A stretch of DNA of 64,000 nucleotides from Coriobacteriales bacterium (GTDB lineage Bacteria > Actinomycetota > Coriobacteriia > Coriobacteriales > UBA8131), in NCBI GenBank assembly GCA_031282405.1, contig JAITDU010000045.1:62001-126000 (forward strand). Direction: 5' to 3'. A program made the translations under genes and the position numbers. Under the pieces are notes generated by a model that was given only the letters and a program-made list of their open reading frames with translations, made no database searches and was not told the origin of the DNA. Shown here piece by piece: positions 60,982-64,000 of this stretch. Each line of letters opens with the position of its first letter. Position 1 is the first letter of the stretch.

Positions 60982-62748
60982 TCATTCCGCTGACATGATC
61001 AGCGGATAGAGTGGCTGTTCGCCACGGTGGGGATCGACTTCCAGATCGTCGAATCTCTGCTCTATCTGCGCAAGCAGGACCTCGAACTGCGTCTGGTCAA
61101 GGTCCTGGCCAGCCAAAAGTGTCAATACATCGGCATCGGTGGAAATCAATGCGATCAGTTCCAACGACACCGTAATGACATCTTGGCCCACAACCTCAAG
61201 GGAACCGTCCGCAAGACCGATAACATCACCAGCCTTTATGGCTGTGCCGTTGGCTGTTTTCGCATCTTTGATGGCCGTCGTTATCTCACCGCTGCGCACC
61301 TGGGAAATAGCCTCGGTCATAAGTTCTATGTTTTCCTCGAGTTCGGCCTTGTCATCGGCCGCAAGCAAGGCTGAAAAAGACTGAAGCACACTGGTTGTGG
61401 GCACGACAGCTGCGGGTTTATCAGCACTGGATACAGCCGCATTGGCTGCCAGAATGACATTCTTGTTATTAGGGAAAATAATGACCGCCTCGGCATTGAC
61501 AGCATTGATGGCATCAACAAAGTCTTTCGTGGCAGGATTCATTGTCTGGCCACCGGAAACGATAACGTCCACACCCTGAGAGCGTAACAGCTTAGCTGTG
61601 CCTGCACCGGAACACACGGCCACATAGCCAAATGGCTTGGGAGCAGCACCCGCGGCAGATGAAAGAGGCGAGCCAGCTTCTGTGACAGCAGCGTCCCAAG
61701 ACAAGATAGTACCGGTCTTACCAAGGTCAACATCAGCACTATCTTGTGTTGATGTGCTCAAGACAGGAGCGCCAAATGCCCCGCTTGGGCTTGCCTGCAA
61801 ACCCTCCAGACGCTGGACACTCTGCTCTTGCATATTATGAATGTGTACCTCGGCCACCTGACCACGCTCGGTCATATAACTCAATACGCTGCCGGGCTCA
61901 TTGGTGTGCACATGCACCTTATAGTGGGGAGAAGCACCCACGAGAAGCTCACAGTCGCCTAACGAACCAAGAAAGTCTCGCGCGTCTGCCTCGCTTAGAT
62001 CTGTAGCATTGAACAGAAATTCCGTACAATACAAATAGTCACTGTCCTCCCAATCATTTATTTGCTCAATGGCTACCTTAGGTGCCGTGTCAATAACGGG
62101 CAAAGAAGTCTGCATCGGTGTAAGCTCGTTACCGCTCACTGCCGCCGTAAAGCCCTCCAGCAATAGGGCCAGGCCATAGCCGCCGGCATCAACAACGCCA
62201 TTGTCTTTGAGCACCGGCAAAAGCTCAGGGGTACGTCGCACCGAGGCCATAGCTTCGGTCGAGATTCGCTGCAGACTTTCGACAAGGTCAAGACCTTCCT
62301 CAGCGGCCTCAGCGGCAGCATTGGCACAGTCCTTGAGTACGGTAAGAATCGTACCTTCAACAGGCTTTCTTACAGCATTAAAGGCCACCTCAACAGCCCG
62401 CATCGCCGCCAGGGCGACAGTGGTCGAATCAAATTCTTCGGCATCGGCCAAACCCTCGCAGGCCCCTCGGAAGATCTGTGAGGTTATCACACCGGAATTG
62501 CCCCGGGCTCCCATCAGCGAACCGTGTGTGATAGCCTTGCGCACCTCCTCTAAGCTGGCCTCGGCCGGTAGTGCCTCGAGTTCCTTGACCACAGACTGCA
62601 GGGTCAAAGACATGTTTGTACCGGTATCGCCATCGGGCACGGGAAAGACATTCAGCCTGTTTATCTCCTCCACGCGCTCGTGCAAAGCACGAGCGGCTTG
62701 AGAAACATAGGAACAAGCGGCAAGGGCAAGCGGCGGCATCTGAGACAT
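60982..62748 (-). CDS. DAK2/DegV-associated kinase (FakA/YloV-like)
   Basis: NVFPVPDGDTGTNMSLTL, GSLMGARGNSGVITSQIFRG, NGVVDAGGYGL. Confidence 0.92.
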   Translation of the reverse strand: MSQMPPLALAACSYVSQAARALHERVEEINRLNVFPVPDGDTGTNMSLTLQSVVKELEALPAEASLEEVRKAITHGSLMGARGNSGVITSQIFRGACEGLADAEEFDSTTVALAAMRAVEVAFNAVRKPVEGTILTVLKDCANAAAEAAEEGLDLVESLQRISTEAMASVRRTPELLPVLKDNGVVDAGGYGLALLLEGFTAAVSGNELTPMQTSLPVIDTAPKVAIEQINDWEDSDYLYCTEFLFNATDLSEADARDFLGSLGDCELLVGASPHYKVHVHTNEPGSVLSYMTERGQVAEVHIHNMQEQSVQRLEGLQASPSGAFGAPVLSTSTQDSADVDLGKTGTILSWDAAVTEAGSPLSSAAGAAPKPFGYVAVCSGAGTAKLLRSQGVDVIVSGGQTMNPATKDFVDAINAVNAEAVIIFPNNKNVILAANAAVSSADKPAAVVPTTSVLQSFSALLAADDKAELEENIELMTEAISQVRSGEITTAIKDAKTANGTAIKAGDVIGLADGSLEVVGQDVITVSLELIALISTDADVLTLLAGQDLDQTQFEVLLAQIEQRFDDLEVDPHRGEQPLYPLIMSAE

Positions 62749-62762
62749 CGTCTGGTTCCTCC

Positions 62763-63209
62763 TCAGCGCTTGGAAACGTCGGATGAAGCGGCCTGATCAC
62801 CTTTGACTGACGTCTCTTTGATCGGAGTCTTGGCGCAGGTACGAGCCGTCATATGAACTCCCTGTACATGCACCGAGACATCCTTGACTTTGAGGTTGGC
62901 AAATGATTCCAAAACGAAGCGCACCCTATCAGCCAGATTTTTTGACACGGTAGATAGGTTCATACCGTGCTCGATGACCACATAGAGATTAGCGTTGATG
63001 CCGTCGGGATCTTTACTGATAGTCACGCCTCGGCTAAGGGCACGGGCGGGCAACAACTTTGCAATACCGTCCTGGAGCGACGGAGCTGCCATGCCTACCA
63101 CACCATAGCTTTCCATGGCGGCATAGCCCACCAGGTCGGTGAGCACGTCGTCGGTGACGTGCACGTCTCCCCCTATGGTTATCTGTTGATGTTCCGGGTT
63201 AGTCGTCAT
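62763..63209 (-). CDS. Asp23/Gls24 family envelope stress protein
   Basis: GYAAMESYGVVGMA...LSRGVTISKDPDGINANLYVVIEHGMNLSTVSKNLADRVRFVLE. Confidence 0.9.
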   Translation of the reverse strand: MTTNPEHQQITIGGDVHVTDDVLTDLVGYAAMESYGVVGMAAPSLQDGIAKLLPARALSRGVTISKDPDGINANLYVVIEHGMNLSTVSKNLADRVRFVLESFANLKVKDVSVHVQGVHMTARTCAKTPIKETSVKGDQAASSDVSKR

Positions 63210-63403
63210 GTCTCTCCTAGCGTTTATGATAGTGGCGACCAAGGACAAGGGTCAAGGGTCGTGGCCAAAATCTGATTATAACAAAGCTCGGCACATGGGG
63301 ATTATTTGTAATCTTCGCGGCGATATGGTAGCATTCTCCTCCGATTTAATACTACCTTGACCTGTGACTGGCACCACAACACGACAGAAAGGCACACAGC
63401 ACC

Positions 63404-63670
63404 GTGGCAAACATCAAAAGTCAAAAGAAGCGCAACAAAACCAACGAAAAGGCCCGCCTTAAAAACCGCTCAACAAGAAGCGAACTTAAGACTTTGACCC
63501 GCCAGGTTCAGGCAGCCGTTGATGGCGGCGACGCAGAGAAAGCTCACGAGCATGCTGATCTGGCCTGTAAGATGTTGGACAAGGCCGCCTCTAAGGGCAT
63601 CATTCACAAAAACCAGGCCGCCAACCGCAAGTCGGGTATAGCCAAACTGGTCGCCTCGGTAGAATCGTAA
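63404..63670 (+). CDS. rpsT: 30S ribosomal protein S20
   Basis: [31 protein letters not shown]...[24 protein letters not shown]. Confidence 0.97.
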   Translation: MANIKSQKKRNKTNEKARLKNRSTRSELKTLTRQVQAAVDGGDAEKAHEHADLACKMLDKAASKGIIHKNQAANRKSGIAKLVASVES

Positions 63671-63741
63671 CAGAGCGTCTCTATCTTCACATCTCTCGCT
63701 GCTTAGTCATCCCGCAAAATAACACTGAGGTTAGAGGATAA

Positions 63742-63818
<77 letters not shown>

Positions 63819-64000
63819 ACCTGTCGATATGCCCTGTGCCGAGAAAGAACACCCAGCAGTACCTTGGCAGCATACTTCTGGGTCATCGCGCGCAACGTCA
63901 ATGTAGATGTGAGCGCTTATCGGCAAACAGCATGCGGAAACTATACCACACCACTACCATAGAAATCGTCACACAGGAACTCGGTGGAAGAGCCTGCTCG

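Overview
The window is mostly a dense, syntenic housekeeping segment of a mid-GC actinobacterial chromosome. Split transketolase, whiA-yvcK-rapZ-uvrC, ftsEX-prfB-secA and rnj-dapA-dapB-M16-pnp-rpsO suggest Coriobacteriia; this placement is an inference. I call about 43 protein genes, 7 tRNAs, RNase P RNA and a fluoride riboswitch. The non-routine parts are: (1) a low-GC left edge with the C-terminal half of an HUH rolling-circle replication initiator, a small membrane protein, a repeat-rich intergenic region and a Cro-like HTH gene; (2) two 36-bp direct repeats separated by 28 bp (CRISPR-like, no cas genes) followed by a start-less ORF remnant; (3) a GCS2-type glutamate-cysteine ligase next to a glutathionylspermidine-synthase-like ATP-grasp gene; (4) low-complexity inserts or tails in many core proteins (L21, NadD, Obg, FtsE, RapZ, TktA, RecG, DAK/FakA); (5) an accessory redox/fluoride cassette after tRNA-Ala; (6) a divergent pair of a Q/H-rich membrane protein and an orphan hybrid histidine kinase. 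No single locus is demonstrably a new system. The best candidates are the thiol/gamma-glutamyl ligase pair, the CRISPR-like doublet and the recurring inserts. All family names come from reading the translated sequences; no database search was run.
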